DNA of 64,000 nt. It comes from Acidobacteriota bacterium (GTDB taxonomy: Bacteria; Acidobacteriota; UBA6911; RPQK01; JAJDTT01). Below the pieces are notes generated by a model, which was given only the letters and a program-made list of their open reading frames with translations, searched no databases and was not told the origin of the DNA. Where the stretch lies: NCBI GenBank assembly GCA_028874215.1, contig JAPPLF010000092.1, positions 1 to 64,000 of the forward strand, given 5' to 3'. Shown here piece after piece: positions 9,695-19,010 of this stretch (position 1 is the first letter of the stretch; each line of letters begins with the position of its first letter). The position numbers and the translations under genes are program-made.

Positions 9695-12600
9695 CTACTC
9701 GGCCAGGGTCTTGGCTTCCGTGAGGCGCACCGCCAACACCTGGGAGATCCCGGGTTCTTCCATCGTGACCCCGTAGAGTGAATCGGCCATTTCGATGGTC
9801 CGCTTGTTGTGGCTCACGAGGATGAACTGGGTGTCGTGGGACATGTCCCGGATCAGGCGCACGAATCGCTCCACGTTGGTGTCGTCCAGAGCGGCGTCGA
9901 CTTCGTCCAGGACGCAGAACCGGCTGGGACGGTACCTGAAAAGAGCCACCAGAAAAGCAACGCCGGTAAGCGTCTGTTCTCCACCCGAGAGTTGAGAGAG
10001 GTACTGCACCTTCTTGCCGGGCGGTTGTGCAAAGAGGTCGATGCCGCTCTCCAGCAGGTCCTCTTCGTCGATCAGTTTCATGCCACTGGTTCCGCCGTCG
10101 AACAACTGGCGGAAGGTCTCGTGCAAGTGGGTGTTGACGGCGTCGAAGGCCTTCCTGAACTTCGCCCGGCTGTGGCGGTTGATTTCCTGGATCGCCCTGG
10201 TCGTATCGGCGATGGACGTGTTCAGGTCCTCCCTCTGCCGGCTGAGATAGCTGTGCCGCTCCTCGTTGTCCTGATACTGTTCCAGGGCCGTCATGTTGAC
10301 CGGACCGAATTTTTCCAGCCTGGACCTGAGTTCCCGGTAACGGTCGGAGATCCCGGCGTCGTCCTCACCCGGAGTCACCTTCTCCATGATCGATTCGAGC
10401 GGTTCCTGGAGGTCTTCCCGGCATTGCCGGCCCAGATTCTCCAAGTGGGTTTCCAATCGGGCCCTCCGGACCTCCTTGTCGGAACCCTCCTCCTGAAGGT
10501 GCTGCTGTTTTTGCCGCAGTTCCTGAAGCCGGGTCTCGAGACTTCGCCGGTCGCTCCGGTATTCCTCATACTCCTGCCGGTCGTTGGCTTCGGCGCTCGA
10601 CAGCCGAACGGCCTCCGCTCGACAGGTCTCGAAGGTTTTCTCCAGATCCTCCAGTTCCAGGGTCAATGTTTTCAGCCGCTCCTCCCCGTCCGTCTTCTGA
10701 GTCTCCGTTTCGTCGAGCCGTAACGCCAGAGACTCCAGGCGGCTTTCAGATCTGGAAAGGGAGTCCTCGACGGATCTGGCCTTTTCCTCGATTACCCTTT
10801 CCTCCGTGGCGGCTCGGTGCAGTCGTTCCCGCGATTCAGAGAACTGGCTTCGTGCCTGTGTCACCAACTCCTTCGCTTCAGCCAGCTCGGCATCGAACTG
10901 TCCGGCCAGATCCTCCTTGCCGGTCAGGTTCCTGGACGCAGCCTGCGCGCCATCGTGCTCGCTCGATTCCTCTTTTCGGAGTTGAGTCTCCTCGAATGCC
11001 AAGACCTCCAAGGCTCGGCGATGATGCTCCAGGTCGCGCCGGGCCTGTTCCTCCTCCAACTCCTGTTGAAGAACGTCCTTCTCCGTCTGATGAAGCGTTT
11101 GCTGGAACTTGCGGGCGACCCTCAACGTCTCCCGGGTGAGTGCCCGCAGCTCCTCTTCGCGCCGGGTCAGCCGGTTCACCCGGGCCTTCGCCCGGACCAG
11201 GTTCTTCTCCAGATCGGCCTTCTCCCGACGAAAGGAGAGCAGGCCGCCTCCGGGCCGGCCGGCCCGGCTCACCGAGAGCAGCCCACCCGGCGCCAGGGCT
11301 TCGCCGTGGACGGTGAGAAACGTTCTCGACGGATAGCGGTGAGAGAGCGCAAAGGCACTGTCCAGATCGGACACCACCACCGCATCCGCCCGCTCGGGGA
11401 GGACCCGGCGAAACGCCTTGCGGACCGGCGCCTCCAAGGTCAGGAGATCCCCAAGGGTCCCCACCACCCCCTCCTCGGCCGCGAGTTCCTTACCGCCGTT
11501 TTGGACCGGCTCCGAAAACCCGTTGGCCTTCAAGCTCAAGAAGGTGCATCGTCCGCCGTCCAGCGCCTTGAGTTCGGAAACACCGCCCACCGCCTGTTGA
11601 AAGGAATCCACCAGTACGAACTCCAGTTCCTGCTGCAGGAACTGTTCCACCAGATTTTCGAATTCAGGACTGATCCGGGCAAAGTCGGCCAACGTTCCCG
11701 ACACGGGCACCGAACTGTTGCGGAGATGCCGCAGGGCCTTGCCCACTCCCTCGCTGTAGAGCGAGTGGCTGATTTCCAATTCCTCCAAGGATTGAAGCCG
11801 TCCCCGCCCGGCGATCCATCCTTCACGAGCCTCAGCCAGCTCATCCCGAACTTGCGCCAGCTCTCTCTCCAGGTTCCGCCGTTCCTCCTCATTGGTCTCC
11901 AGACGGTCCCGGACTGCGCCCGCCTCCTCACGGCGGCGGGAACCGGTCAGTTGCCGCTCCTGAAGCCGTTCCCGAGCCTGCGTCATTCCCGATTCGTGTC
12001 CCGCCCGCTCCCGTTCCAGACGGGACCGTTGAGTCCTGATCGATTCCACGCGCTGGAAGGCCCGGTCTCTGGCATTCCGCAACCGGGTCAGCTCGCCCGA
12101 GACTTCCAGATGGCGGGCTCGGAGATGCTCGACTCTCCGCTCCGCTGCTTCCAGCCGAGCCTTGCATTCGTCCGCCACCTGCGTGCGATGGGTGAGGCGG
12201 CTGCGCACCAGCGGCCGTTGTTCCTTCAACACCGCGTCTTCCGCCCGGAGGCTCCGGACTTCCGACTCGCCCGCTTCCAGTGACTTGAGCAACTCGTCCC
12301 GGTTCCGGCCGTGTGTGTCCAAAAGCCGTCGTGTCGATTCGATCTGCTGGCCGCAAAAGCGGATCGAATTCCGAGTCCGGTCAAGTTTCACCCGCGCGCC
12401 GGTACTTTCCTCTCTCAACTCCGAGAGCCTGTTTTCCAGAACCTCCATTCGTTCGGAGATCTCCTGGAGGATCCGTTCCCGATTCCGGATCTCCGCGGTC
12501 ACTTCGGTCAGTGCCGGCCCCAGACGGGCCTGTGCCGCTTCCACTTCGGCAAGGCTGATGACGATCTCGTGCGCCTTGAAGCTGAAACGCCGCTGCTGGA

Positions 12601-13294
12601 CATCCCGGAACTCCTCCTTCAACGCCTTGTGCCGCCGGGCCTTGGCCGCCTGCCGTTTGAGGGACCGGAGCTGGCGCTCCACCTCGCTCAGGATGTCGTC
12701 GATGCGAAGCAGGTTCTGGCGAGCCATTTCCAGCTTGAGTTCAGCATTCCGGCGGCGGGCCTTGTACCCTCCGATTCCCGCGGCTTCCTCGATGATGGCG
12801 CGGCGGTCCAGAGATCCCGAGTTGAGGAACCGCTCCACCCGGCCCTGGCGGATCAGAGCATAGGAACCGAGCCCGAGGCCGATACGTTCCACCAGAGCCT
12901 CGACGTCTTTCAATCGGCAGCGGCTTCCATTGATGAAATAGGCGCTGTCGCCGGACCGGTAGAGCCTGCGGGCGATGGAAACGGTGGGCCCGTCCGCTTC
13001 GAGACCATTGAAGGCAATGGGCGTCTCCTCTTCCCGGGAAAGGGTCAGTGTGGCCTCCATCATTCCCGATGGACGCCGCCTGCTGGTCCCGTTGAAGATG
13101 AAATCATCCATCCTCCGGCCGCGAAGGCGGTGGGCGCCGACCATTCCAAGCACCCAGGAGAGGGCGTCGGTCAGATTGGACTTGCCGCAGCCGTTGGGTC
13201 CGACGACGATGGTGATCCCGTCTTCGAACAACACGCGGGTCCGGTTGGCGAATGACTTGAAACCCAGTATTTCCAGCGAATCCAGACGCGGCAT
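9695..13294 (-). CDS. smc: Chromosome segregation protein SMC
   Basis: This 1199-residue condensin ATPase is full length for SMC (about 1150-1200). The N-terminal head has Walker A VGPNGCGKSNLTDALSWVLG (near 32-51). Long coiled coils flank a hinge around 520-660. The C-terminal head has the ABC signature LSGGEQTLTGVAF and Walker B CVLDEVDAALDD. SMC with ScpA/ScpB compacts and separates sister chromosomes. It is convergent with the Fis-like gene and divergent from the S55 peptidase gene; scpA/scpB are not in the window. The ATG at 13294 begins directly at the conserved head (LEILGFKSFANRT), so the start is secure. Confidence 0.97.
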   Translation of the reverse strand: MPRLDSLEILGFKSFANRTRVLFEDGITIVVGPNGCGKSNLTDALSWVLGMVGAHRLRGRRMDDFIFNGTSRRRPSGMMEATLTLSREEETPIAFNGLEADGPTVSIARRLYRSGDSAYFINGSRCRLKDVEALVERIGLGLGSYALIRQGRVERFLNSGSLDRRAIIEEAAGIGGYKARRRNAELKLEMARQNLLRIDDILSEVERQLRSLKRQAAKARRHKALKEEFRDVQQRRFSFKAHEIVISLAEVEAAQARLGPALTEVTAEIRNRERILQEISERMEVLENRLSELREESTGARVKLDRTRNSIRFCGQQIESTRRLLDTHGRNRDELLKSLEAGESEVRSLRAEDAVLKEQRPLVRSRLTHRTQVADECKARLEAAERRVEHLRARHLEVSGELTRLRNARDRAFQRVESIRTQRSRLERERAGHESGMTQARERLQERQLTGSRRREEAGAVRDRLETNEEERRNLERELAQVRDELAEAREGWIAGRGRLQSLEELEISHSLYSEGVGKALRHLRNSSVPVSGTLADFARISPEFENLVEQFLQQELEFVLVDSFQQAVGGVSELKALDGGRCTFLSLKANGFSEPVQNGGKELAAEEGVVGTLGDLLTLEAPVRKAFRRVLPERADAVVVSDLDSAFALSHRYPSRTFLTVHGEALAPGGLLSVSRAGRPGGGLLSFRREKADLEKNLVRAKARVNRLTRREEELRALTRETLRVARKFQQTLHQTEKDVLQQELEEEQARRDLEHHRRALEVLAFEETQLRKEESSEHDGAQAASRNLTGKEDLAGQFDAELAEAKELVTQARSQFSESRERLHRAATEERVIEEKARSVEDSLSRSESRLESLALRLDETETQKTDGEERLKTLTLELEDLEKTFETCRAEAVRLSSAEANDRQEYEEYRSDRRSLETRLQELRQKQQHLQEEGSDKEVRRARLETHLENLGRQCREDLQEPLESIMEKVTPGEDDAGISDRYRELRSRLEKFGPVNMTALEQYQDNEERHSYLSRQREDLNTSIADTTRAIQEINRHSRAKFRKAFDAVNTHLHETFRQLFDGGTSGMKLIDEEDLLESGIDLFAQPPGKKVQYLSQLSGGEQTLTGVAFLVALFRYRPSRFCVLDEVDAALDDTNVERFVRLIRDMSHDTQFILVSHNKRTIEMADSLYGVTMEEPGISQVLAVRLTEAKTLAE

Positions 13295-13395
13295 GGCCCC
13301 TCTTGACCTGTGCTATGATGACCGCCGACCCTGACAAGCGGGCATCCTTCGGCGTCCGCCCGCATGCGTGTCTGCCTCTCGGATTCGACGTGACC

Positions 13396-15243
13396 ATGGG
13401 GATGAAAGGATCATTCGGAGGACGGGGCCGCGCGGCCATCCTGCAAAGCTTGCTGGCAGGGATTCTCCTGGCCGGCCCGGCCGGCGCACAATCTACTGAT
13501 CTCTATCCTCTGGAGGAGGTGAGGCCCGGCCAGAGGGGCTACGGAAAGACCGTTTTCCAAGGCAACAAGGTCGAGAAGTTCGACGTCGAGATTCTGGGCG
13601 TCCTGGAAAAGTTCGAGCCCAGAAGAAACCTGATTCTGGTGCGGGTCTCGGGAGGCCAGTTGGATCGGACCGGTGTGTTCGCCGGAATGAGCGGCAGCCC
13701 GGTCTACATCGAAGACAAGCTGGTCGGCGCCATCGCCTACTCGTTTCCCTTTGCCAAGGAACCCATCGCGGGAGTGACTCCGATTCAGGAGACCGTCGAT
13801 GTCTTCAAGGAGATCCACCGGCTTCGGGCGCCCCCCGCTCCCGAACGGCCCCGGACCGACATACTGCTGGAGTCGGCGCAACTGAAGCTTCCCGACTATC
13901 TACCCCCGTTCGCGCCCCTGGAATTCGAGGCCGAACTGCCAAGTTTGGCCAGCGTCTCACCTTTTCGCCTGACCCGCATCGCCACTCCCGTCAATACATC
14001 CGGATTCTCGGCGACGGCGGTGGACACCTTTCGCGAGACGTTCCGCCGCTTGGGCCTGGTGCCGGTGCAAGGGGCCGGCGGCGGCAAGACCAGCGACTTC
14101 TCCCAGGCTCCATTGGAACCGGGTTCCAGCATCAGCGTCGAGTTGGCCCGCGGCGACGTCAGCCTCAGCGCCAGCGGAACCGTCACCCATATCAGCGGGA
14201 ACAAGATCTATGCGTTCGGCCATCCCTTCCTGAATCTGGGATACACCGACATGCCCATGAACCAGGCGGCCGTCCTGACGATCATTCCGCAGTTGAATAC
14301 GAGCCACAAAGTCGCGGCTGCCACCCGGCTGGTGGGGGCCGTCAAGCAGGACCGGGCCACCGGCATCATGGGAGTGAGCGGGAGCGAGGCCCGCCTGATC
14401 CCGGTTCACCTCAAGGTCAGGACCAGCCGGAACCAGGATCGCGAATACGCCTACGAGACCATTCGGGACAGTTTTCTGACCCCCTTCCTGCTCACCTTCT
14501 CCGTCTACAGCAGCCTGATCTCGTCGGAGAAGGGACTCGGCGATCAGACCTTGCGGATCAAGAGCACCGTCAGCATCGCCGAGCATCCCGAGGTGGTGTT
14601 CGAGAACAACATCGCGCGTCCTTCGAACAACCCCGTCGCGGCGGCGGTGGCGGCTGCGGCGCCGGCTCACCTGCTGCTCAACAGCGGGTTCGAGCAACTG
14701 AAAGTGGAACGCGTCGGCATCGAGATCGAGGCGGTGGAGAAGATCTGGGAGGCGACTCTGGAGAAGGTCTGGCAGGACAAGCTGGAGGCCCGGCCCGGAG
14801 AAGAAGTGAACCTGACGGTCTTTCTCAGAAAGTTCAATGGAGAGACCATCGTCGAGAAGTTTCCCGTCAAGATTCCCGACGACATCGTTCCCGGTCCCCT
14901 CAAGATCATGATCGGAGACGGCCTGTCTCTGGCCAAGTCGGACGCCGAGTCGAGCCAGGGCCGATTCATACCCGAGAACGTGCGCCAACTGGTAAGGGCC
15001 ATCAACAACCTGAAGAAGAACGACCGGCTTTATGTCCGGCTATTCCGAGACCGCCCCAGCACCGTTGTGGATGGGGAAAGACTCTCCGATCTGCCCCCCT
15101 CCTTCCTGGCTCTCTATACCTCTCGGAAGACTTCAGGAGACGTGCGGGCAGTGGACCGGGCCGTCTACGTGGAGCATGAGCTGCAGGCGACCGAATACGT
15201 CCTCCAAGGCCAACGTGTCATCCAGGTGGAGGTCAAGAGTTAG
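13396..15243 (+). CDS. Secreted S55 (SpoIVB-type) serine peptidase
   Basis: The 615-residue protein starts with a signal peptide (hydrophobic LQSLLAGILLAGPAGA, then cleavage near AQS). The peptidase S55 domain follows, with VRPGQRGYGKTVFQG and the nucleophile motif FAGMSGSPVYIED (serine of GMSGSP). In Bacillus, SpoIVB cuts SpoIVFA during sporulation. Here the long, non-sporulation form has an extra C-terminal region of about 300 residues, probably beta-rich. The start at ATG 13396 (or 13402) is chosen because it leaves a normal signal peptide; the reading frame is open back to 13303. It is followed after 31 bp by a secreted propeller gene, so both probably act in the periplasm or outside. Confidence 0.82.
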   Translation: MGMKGSFGGRGRAAILQSLLAGILLAGPAGAQSTDLYPLEEVRPGQRGYGKTVFQGNKVEKFDVEILGVLEKFEPRRNLILVRVSGGQLDRTGVFAGMSGSPVYIEDKLVGAIAYSFPFAKEPIAGVTPIQETVDVFKEIHRLRAPPAPERPRTDILLESAQLKLPDYLPPFAPLEFEAELPSLASVSPFRLTRIATPVNTSGFSATAVDTFRETFRRLGLVPVQGAGGGKTSDFSQAPLEPGSSISVELARGDVSLSASGTVTHISGNKIYAFGHPFLNLGYTDMPMNQAAVLTIIPQLNTSHKVAAATRLVGAVKQDRATGIMGVSGSEARLIPVHLKVRTSRNQDREYAYETIRDSFLTPFLLTFSVYSSLISSEKGLGDQTLRIKSTVSIAEHPEVVFENNIARPSNNPVAAAVAAAAPAHLLLNSGFEQLKVERVGIEIEAVEKIWEATLEKVWQDKLEARPGEEVNLTVFLRKFNGETIVEKFPVKIPDDIVPGPLKIMIGDGLSLAKSDAESSQGRFIPENVRQLVRAINNLKKNDRLYVRLFRDRPSTVVDGERLSDLPPSFLALYTSRKTSGDVRAVDRAVYVEHELQATEYVLQGQRVIQVEVKS

Positions 15244-15274
15244 CCCGCATTGCTCCCGAGTTCGTGAGTCCCAC

Positions 15275-17488
15275 ATGAAATTCCGTCTGTTCAAACGGTT
15301 CTTGCCGCTCCTTTGCCTCCTTTTTTGGGGCGAGTCTCTATTGGGAGTTCAGCCGCGCAAATGGGTGTCGGCAACGCGCGACGAATTCCTGAAGGGGAAG
15401 CTGCAGGGAGTCTCCGTCACCAGCGACGCCCGGCTCATCATCGCCCCCGCCCTGGAGACTTTGCTGAATACCGAAGAGCCGTTCGTCTACTCCGCCGCCG
15501 TCGACGGGCTGGGCAACGTCTATCTCGGGACCGGCAACGACGGCAAGCTCTTTCGGATCGCCGCCAACGGGGAATCGAAGGAGTGGGCCAAGTTGGACGA
15601 GCCGGGGGTCTACACCATGGCGCTGGATTCAGCGGGGCGTGTCTACGCCGGCACCGCTCCCGACGGCAAGGTCTACCGGCTGGACTTGACGGGAAAGGCC
15701 GAGGTCTTCTTCGATCCCGACGAGAAGTACATCTGGTCGCTGGCCATCGACCGGCGGGACAACGTCTATGTGGGGACCGGTTCCAGGGGCATCGTCTACA
15801 AGGTCGGCTCCGACGGGGAAGGACGGAAGTTCTACGACAGTCCGACCACCCACATCGTGAGCCTGGCCTGGGACCTGGACAGGAATATCCTGGCCGGGAC
15901 GTCTGCGCGAGCCTTGATCCTTCGCCTTTCCTCGGACGGCGCGGCCACCGTGGTCCACGACTCGCCGCTGGAGGAGGTCAGATCGATCGCGGTCGATCGG
16001 TACGGAAACATATTTGCGGCAGCCTTGTCGGGGGGCGCCCGGGCTGCATCCCTGAAGACGGAAAGCACGGCCAAGACCACCGCCAAGACCGGGACGAGGC
16101 CGGCTCCATCCGCGACTTCAGGCCGCACCGTACGGGTATCGGGGACGACTTCGGGAAAGAGGCTGGAGATCTACCGGATCGGCCGCAGCGGCGGCGTAGA
16201 AACGCTTTACAGTTCCGACCGCGCCCTGGCGTACGATCTTCTGATCCGCAACGATGGCAATCTGCTGGTGGCCACCGGCGACAAGGGCCGAATATTCTCC
16301 GTCAGCCCCAAAAGGTTCGTGACCCTCCTGGTGGAGTCGGGAGAGGAACAGGTCACGCGCCTGCTGGAACGCCGCGGGAGGCTCTTTGCCGCCACCAGCA
16401 ATCTGGGCAAGGGCTTCGAGTTGAAAACCAAGCCCACCGAGAAGGGTGTCTATGAGTCCAGAGTCTTTGACGCCGGGATGGTCGCCTCCTGGGGCAACAT
16501 CCAGTGGGAGGTGATCGACGGTGTCGAACCGGCGGTGAAAGCGTCGGTCCGGACCGGAAACACCGATACCCCCGACGATACCTGGGGCAAATGGAGTCCG
16601 CTCTATTCCGACTCCAGCGGGACCCGCATCGAGAGTCCTCCCACCCGGTATCTTCAATGGAAACTCGAGTTTCCCGCCGAAGGCAGGTCCGAGGCCGTGG
16701 TTTCGCAGACCAACGCCGTGGATTTGGTGAGCGTCAGCTATCTCCAGCACAACATGGCGCCCCTGCTCTCGTCGATTACGGTGCATCCCCCGGGCGCCGC
16801 CTTCGTCCGCTACGCTTCCACCGATCCTGCAGGAGGGGTGTCACCGGGGGGGCCCGGCGGTGCCCACCGGCGTTCCTTGCCGCCGGAGATCCGGCGTCTG
16901 GGGTCCCCGGCGGTCAAGACTCCGCCGCGCAGGGTGTACCTGCCCGGCGCACAGAGCCTGTCATGGAGTGCTCAGGATCCCAACGGCGACGATCTGGTTT
17001 ACAGCATCCACTACCGGACCGCCGGCGACCGCAGATGGACGCTTCTGAAAAAGGACCTCACCGAAAACTACCGGACCCTTGACGGCAGGAGCTTGCCGGA
17101 CGGCACTTACGTGGTGCGGGTCACGGTCTCCGACTCCCCTTCCAATCCGGCGGACCGGGCCCTGGAGAGCGAGTTGATGAGCAAGCCGTTCGTCGTGGCC
17201 AACTCCGCTCCGGAAATAAAATGGGGAGCGCCCCGGATCGAGGGGTCCGAGGCCCGGATTCAGGTTGAGGTGCGGACTGTGGCCAGCGCCATCCACCAGT
17301 TGGAATACGCCGTGGATGGAGGGAACTGGCGCCTCATTTTCCCGGAGGATGGCATCGCCGACGGGACCGAGGAGAGCTACCGGCTGAAAATCGACGGTCT
17401 GGAACGAGGCGAACACCTGGTCACGGTTCGTGTCGTGGACTCGGTCGGGAACCTGGGGAGCGGCCGGCTGACGCTGGCGATTCCATGA
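15275..17488 (+). CDS. Secreted seven-repeat beta-propeller protein of unknown function
   Basis: I do not recognise a named family for this 738-residue protein. A signal peptide (FLPLLCLLFWGESLLG) is followed by seven propeller-like repeats of the form GNVYLGTGNDGKLFRI, GRVYAGTAPDGKVYRL, DNVYVGTGSRGIVYKV and weaker versions up to about residue 400. This suggests a seven-bladed propeller. The C-terminal 300 residues look like two beta-sandwich (Fn3-like) domains, with WSAQDPNGDDLVYSIHYR as a typical strand. A threonine/lysine/serine-rich insert sits near residue 270. ATG 15275 is chosen because it gives the signal peptide. The gene follows the S55 peptidase by 31 bp, and its last 68 bases overlap the 3' end of apbE on the other strand. 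Confidence 0.7.
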   Translation: MKFRLFKRFLPLLCLLFWGESLLGVQPRKWVSATRDEFLKGKLQGVSVTSDARLIIAPALETLLNTEEPFVYSAAVDGLGNVYLGTGNDGKLFRIAANGESKEWAKLDEPGVYTMALDSAGRVYAGTAPDGKVYRLDLTGKAEVFFDPDEKYIWSLAIDRRDNVYVGTGSRGIVYKVGSDGEGRKFYDSPTTHIVSLAWDLDRNILAGTSARALILRLSSDGAATVVHDSPLEEVRSIAVDRYGNIFAAALSGGARAASLKTESTAKTTAKTGTRPAPSATSGRTVRVSGTTSGKRLEIYRIGRSGGVETLYSSDRALAYDLLIRNDGNLLVATGDKGRIFSVSPKRFVTLLVESGEEQVTRLLERRGRLFAATSNLGKGFELKTKPTEKGVYESRVFDAGMVASWGNIQWEVIDGVEPAVKASVRTGNTDTPDDTWGKWSPLYSDSSGTRIESPPTRYLQWKLEFPAEGRSEAVVSQTNAVDLVSVSYLQHNMAPLLSSITVHPPGAAFVRYASTDPAGGVSPGGPGGAHRRSLPPEIRRLGSPAVKTPPRRVYLPGAQSLSWSAQDPNGDDLVYSIHYRTAGDRRWTLLKKDLTENYRTLDGRSLPDGTYVVRVTVSDSPSNPADRALESELMSKPFVVANSAPEIKWGAPRIEGSEARIQVEVRTVASAIHQLEYAVDGGNWRLIFPEDGIADGTEESYRLKIDGLERGEHLVTVRVVDSVGNLGSGRLTLAIP

Positions 17489-18551
17489 TCCTCATCTCGG
17501 AGAATCTCTGCCGAAAGGCCCGCGTGGCCCGGACCCGGAGTTTCGTCCTCTCTCCGTCGACCTGCGGCCGGTCCAGAAAGCAGGCCGCCAGATCCCGCGT
17601 TTCCGCCCAGGCCAGCCCCGACTCCGGACCCATGACGTAGAGGGCGGTGGACAGGATGTCCGCAACCAGGGCGCGGCGGTGCCAAACCGCCACCGAGCCC
17701 TGAAACGGTGCGCCGGTCCCGGTCCTGGGATCCAGAATATGCGCCACTCGCCGGTCTCCCGCACGGGTGTCCCGTTCCGACCCGCCGCTTGTGGCCAGGC
17801 TTCCCCCGATGACTCGCACCGAAAGCGCCCCCTCCTTGCGACGGTGCGGATCGGCTATTTCCACCTGCCAGCCCGTCTGGCCGGGAGGGGTGCCCCAGGT
17901 CATGATCTGGCCTCCCAGGTCGATCAACCAGGGTGGGTCTCCCCGGCTCCCGGCCAGGCGCCGGACCCGGTCCAGAGCCTCACCCTTGCCGAACGCTCCC
18001 GGGTCGAGCAGGACCCCGGCGCGGCGCACGACGCTGCAGTCGTCTCGGCGGAACTCCAGGTGCCGCATCCCGGAGGATCGCCGGGCCCGCTCCAGCCTCT
18101 CTTGAAAACCGCTCCGGTCCGTCGACAGGCTCCGGTAGGCATTGGCCAGGGCGCCGATGGCGGGATCGAAGGCGGAATCGGTCCATTGATTCCATTGGAT
18201 CAGCTCGCCGTAGAGGCGGCAGAGCGACGGAGTGACCGGGTAGGGAACGCCGATGGGATGACGGTTCAGGCGGCTGAGTTCGCTCTCCGTCTCCCAGGTG
18301 CTGAGTTGCCGGTTCGTCTCCTCCAGCAGACGGAGGTAGCCCTCGCACCGATCGATTCCGGAAGCGCGGTCCGAGGCAAAGACGTTCAGGGTACAGAGCG
18401 TCCCCATCACGACCACTTGCCGGCGCACGGGAATCAGGTCGGGAACGGCCAGAGCCGGGAGGGAGGAAGCGCCGCAGAGGAAGGCCGTGGCCAGGAGCCG
18501 TTGAAGGACAGCCGCCGGCACCCGGGATTTTGGCCCCGAATCAGGCGGCAA
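17421..18551 (-). CDS. apbE: ApbE-type FAD:protein FMN transferase
   Basis: The 376-residue secreted protein carries the ApbE motifs in order: DPAIGALANAY, LLDPGAFGKGEALDRV, WLIDLGGQIMTWG, ATSGGSER, AHILDPRTGTGA and VADILSTALYVMG. The last holds the metal-binding Asp/Ser-Thr region. ApbE attaches FMN from FAD to a threonine of exported flavoproteins. An N-terminal hydrophobic segment (LLATAFLCGASSLPALA) serves for export. It is the third gene of a unit with an FMN-binding protein and a cytochrome b, overlapping the latter by 11 bp. Its target is therefore most likely the protein at 19011-19583. The GGIAKG consensus is changed to GAFGKG, an unusual variant. Confidence 0.9.
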   Translation of the reverse strand: MPPDSGPKSRVPAAVLQRLLATAFLCGASSLPALAVPDLIPVRRQVVVMGTLCTLNVFASDRASGIDRCEGYLRLLEETNRQLSTWETESELSRLNRHPIGVPYPVTPSLCRLYGELIQWNQWTDSAFDPAIGALANAYRSLSTDRSGFQERLERARRSSGMRHLEFRRDDCSVVRRAGVLLDPGAFGKGEALDRVRRLAGSRGDPPWLIDLGGQIMTWGTPPGQTGWQVEIADPHRRKEGALSVRVIGGSLATSGGSERDTRAGDRRVAHILDPRTGTGAPFQGSVAVWHRRALVADILSTALYVMGPESGLAWAETRDLAACFLDRPQVDGERTKLRVRATRAFRQRFSEMRIMESPASAGRSPGSRPSPRHEP

Positions 18552-19005
18552 GAGACCTGATCTCGCGCCTCCGCCTACGGCGAAGCCAGAGCCGGAAGGT
18601 CACCCACTGGTGCCAGAGGTAGGTCAGAGCGAAGACCGCTCCGCTGGCCGAGTGGACGACGACGGCCAGAATGGAAAGGGTGGGGTTGGTGAAAACCTGC
18701 AGCAGGTATCCCGAGATTACCATCAGGGGAAAGCTGACCAGGATCAGGATTCCCGTGCGCCGGTTGCTCTTGGTGCGATTGCGCAACTTTTCCGTGATGT
18801 GGCCCCCATACATCATGCCCAGGATCAGGACCAGGCAGGGAGCCGCCAGAATGTGGAGGTCCTGGGTAAAGACCTGCCATGGATGATTGACCAGTTGAAA
18901 CGGATCATGGTTCTCCATCAGGTATTTCATGATGAAGAGGAGAATTCCGGTGGCGGACAGGACCACGGAGAGGATGTGAAACGACCAGGCTTCCCAGCGG
19001 CTCAT
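18541..19005 (-). CDS. Small cytochrome b-like membrane protein
   Basis: This 154-residue protein has four hydrophobic helices with membrane-placed histidines (His10, His51, His69, His118, His132), as in diheme cytochrome b proteins of the DUF4405/ferric-reductase-like kind. A basic tail (RLWLRRRRRR) fixes the cytoplasmic end. It lies between the FMN-binding protein (5-bp gap) and apbE (11-bp overlap). By analogy with flavinylated electron-transfer systems, it would pass electrons across the inner membrane to the FMN domain. Heme ligands are inferred from position only. Confidence 0.7.
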   Translation of the reverse strand: MSRWEAWSFHILSVVLSATGILLFIMKYLMENHDPFQLVNHPWQVFTQDLHILAAPCLVLILGMMYGGHITEKLRNRTKSNRRTGILILVSFPLMVISGYLLQVFTNPTLSILAVVVHSASGAVFALTYLWHQWVTFRLWLRRRRRREIRSLAA

Positions 19006-19010
19006 ATCAT

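Noticed and set aside
13303-13395. Upstream start for the S55 peptidase.
   Set aside because: The extra 31 residues would bury the signal peptide; ATG 13396 gives a normal export signal.
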